Shown here one piece after another: positions 36,354 to 37,537 of a DNA stretch of 37,537 nt (position 1 is its first letter; every line of letters starts with the position of its first letter). Where the stretch lies: positions 1 through 37,537 of the forward strand of contig JARWMV010000136.1 in the NCBI GenBank assembly GCA_030998015.1, read 5' to 3'. The translations under genes were made by a program, and so were the position numbers. Below the pieces are notes generated by a model that worked only from the letters and a program-made list of their open reading frames with translations, did no database searches and was not told where the DNA came from. This DNA comes from Ceratorhiza oryzae-sativae (lineage: Eukaryota; Basidiomycota; Agaricomycetes; Cantharellales; Ceratobasidiaceae).

Positions 36354-37289
36354 TTACTTATCTAATAAAGTTAGAGAGAATTTGTAACTGATACCTCTTC
36401 GGGAGAATAAAGCACCTGATTTTACGTATCTCGACACATTGCTGTGACTAATGCCTAAATATTTTCCTGCTTCTCTTAACGAAGTAAATTTTTGTATTAA
36501 ACAAAGAGCATCTGAAGAGTGCTCTGAGCAAGCTGCGTATAAAAATACCGCAGTCCCATTTGCCGCAGAGATTGCTTTTCTTGTTTCATTGTCACGAACT
36601 TTACCTGTTTTAGCAAGACTCATTAATGATTTGGATTGTTCTGTATGAGTTTTCCCATACATAGAGTTATCAGTACCTTGTCGAGCTTGACTCATTAAAA
36701 GTTTTGTCTCTTCTGTGAGTGTTTTACCGAATAAAGGACTTTTTTCTCCGGTATAAACCCCTTTAAGAGCTTGACTTATTTTAGCTTTAGTCTCTGCGGA
36801 TTTAGGAACTCCTAATGTAGAACCGGCTATTTTAGCAATATTGTAAGTAGGCTTTAATAGATCAATATAATGTTGCTCTCTTTCTAATAATACAGAAACA
36901 TCGCAGTATTCCACTATTTCAAGAGTAAAATTAGAATAACCATATTTAACTAAAGCTCGAGAAATAGTCAAATTATTTTTTACAGTAGACCCCCAATGAT
37001 TGCATTGCATTATTGGGGGGCTACTGCCCCCCAAACAATGCAGCGTAGCTGCACATGTTTGGGGGTCAGTAGATATGTAGGATAGACTAAAATATTTAAT
37101 AAATCGGTTACTTAAATCCTTGGAGCTTCCAATATAGAAATTACCATTTTGTTTATTAGTAAATTTATATATGCCAGACTTGTTTTTGTTTTCCTTTAAA
37201 ATAAGTGATTTTGAAGCATAAGCATCACTATAGACCCCCCAAACTGATGCAGCTACGCTGCATTGTTTGGGGGGGCTATAGCCCCCCAA
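36354..37289 (-). CDS. GIY-YIG homing endonuclease (gene A), right copy
   Basis: Same 311-codon frame as 2853-3788. In this arm the upstream piece (VFGGNIGLRHYSSQES to KPEKFY, about 37325-37435) is open because a G run has five G instead of four. The frameshifting F1 element still separates it from the core. Confidence 0.8.
   Translation of the reverse strand: MGGYSPPKQCSVAASVWGVYSDAYASKSLILKENKNKSGIYKFTNKQNGNFYIGSSKDLSNRFIKYFSLSYISTDPQTCAATLHCLGGSSPPIMQCNHWGSTVKNNLTISRALVKYGYSNFTLEIVEYCDVSVLLEREQHYIDLLKPTYNIAKIAGSTLGVPKSAETKAKISQALKGVYTGEKSPLFGKTLTEETKLLMSQARQGTDNSMYGKTHTEQSKSLMSLAKTGKVRDNETRKAISAANGTAVFLYAACSEHSSDALCLIQKFTSLREAGKYLGISHSNVSRYVKSGALFSRRGISYKFSLTLLDK
36989..37066. repeat. F1 double hairpin, mirror of 3076
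   Basis: 78 bp, in frame in gene A. Confidence 0.9.
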
Positions 37290-37324
37290 AATACGCGGTC
37301 CCTACGGGCCAGCGTATTGGGGGT
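37234..37324. repeat. F1 double hairpin, mirror of 2818
   Basis: 91 bp, CTATAG flanks and linker. Confidence 0.88.
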
Positions 37325-37435
37325 CTATAGAATTTTTCAGGTTTAATCATATCAGTCTGAGCTTCACTATTTACTTTTTCACCTGCAGATTCTTGACTAG
37401 AATAATGTCTTAGTCCAATATTTCCCCCAAATACA

Positions 37436-37537
37436 CCGCCGGCGTTAGAGGGAATCCTTCCACGCAAGATTTATAAATTTATAAATCTTGCTGGACCGAA
37501 AGATTCCCTCGTAGAAAATGACGACCGTTCGTCATTT
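37436..37537 (-). repeat. Family A element, mirror of A4, truncated by window end
   Basis: 102 bp visible, including the AT-rich nested hairpin. Confidence 0.9.

Larger units (their letters stand above)
20242..37537 (-). repeat. Right arm of giant inverted repeat
   Basis: Mirror of 2606-20241. It differs by lacking the 337 bp between two family B copies, by an intact gene B, by a 3-bp longer LAGLIDADG gene in the first cox2 intron, and by 1-2-bp differences in short runs. It is truncated by the window end. Confidence 0.95.

Overview
The window looks like fungal mitochondrial DNA. It carries the C-terminal exon and two smaller exons of cox2, two exons of the large-subunit rRNA (rnl), what looks like the first exon of nad2, two tRNA genes, group I intron cores, and a crowd of GIY-YIG and LAGLIDADG homing-endonuclease genes, all AT-rich. 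TGA is read as Trp in at least one place, and TAG ends conserved C-termini, so the code looks like translation table 4. Large numbers of GC-rich hairpin and double-hairpin elements interrupt nearly every intron ORF. Elements of that general kind are known from mtDNA of early-diverging fungi such as Allomyces and Monoblepharella, so I suspect a chytrid or blastocladiomycete-like fungus. That last step is inference.

The dominant architecture is one giant head-to-head palindrome. Positions 2606-20241 are repeated, reversed and complemented, at 20242-37537. There is no single-copy spacer: the centre is a short hairpin element. I found only small indels between the arms plus one 337-bp difference, so almost every gene appears twice on opposite strands. 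Positions 1-2605 have no partner inside the window, because the right arm runs off the end.

Left arm, from outside inward: a partial LAGLIDADG gene on the minus strand (1-820); tRNA-Gly and tRNA-Arg on the minus strand (1430-1842); GIY-YIG gene A (2853-3788) and a group I core (3844-4070); GIY-YIG gene B (4147-5051, frameshifted here but intact in the right arm); a cox2 exon (5725-5814); a cox2 intron with a LAGLIDADG gene (5815-7560); a 39-bp cox2 exon (7561-7599); a broken LAGLIDADG gene split by a 1.67-kb insertion that carries an intact LAGLIDADG gene (8985-9623); GIY-YIG gene C (11353-13214); a LAGLIDADG remnant; rnl exon (13715-13912); a group I intron with GIY-YIG gene D; rnl exon (16237-16383); cox2 last exon (16721-17116); nad2 first exon (17365-17616); and GIY-YIG gene E, which contains a second LAGLIDADG cassette and is cut off by the palindrome centre at 20138.

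Hairpin families, named here for convenience: F1 (acccc...ggggt hairpins at CWRYWG hexamers with a 6-bp duplication), A (172-bp double cloverleaf), B (153 or 165 bp, 3-bp duplication CAT or AAT), D (CCTCGAG...CGACGG double hairpin), and F5 (a 41-bp hairpin). They nest inside one another and inside the endonuclease genes. Many have lengths that keep the host reading frame in phase.

Functionally this is a hyper-invaded intron region. cox2 exons 2 and 3 lie on either side of two rnl exons, so a normal cis-spliced cox2 is hard to draw. Trans-splicing, genome scrambling or non-functional copies are the alternatives.
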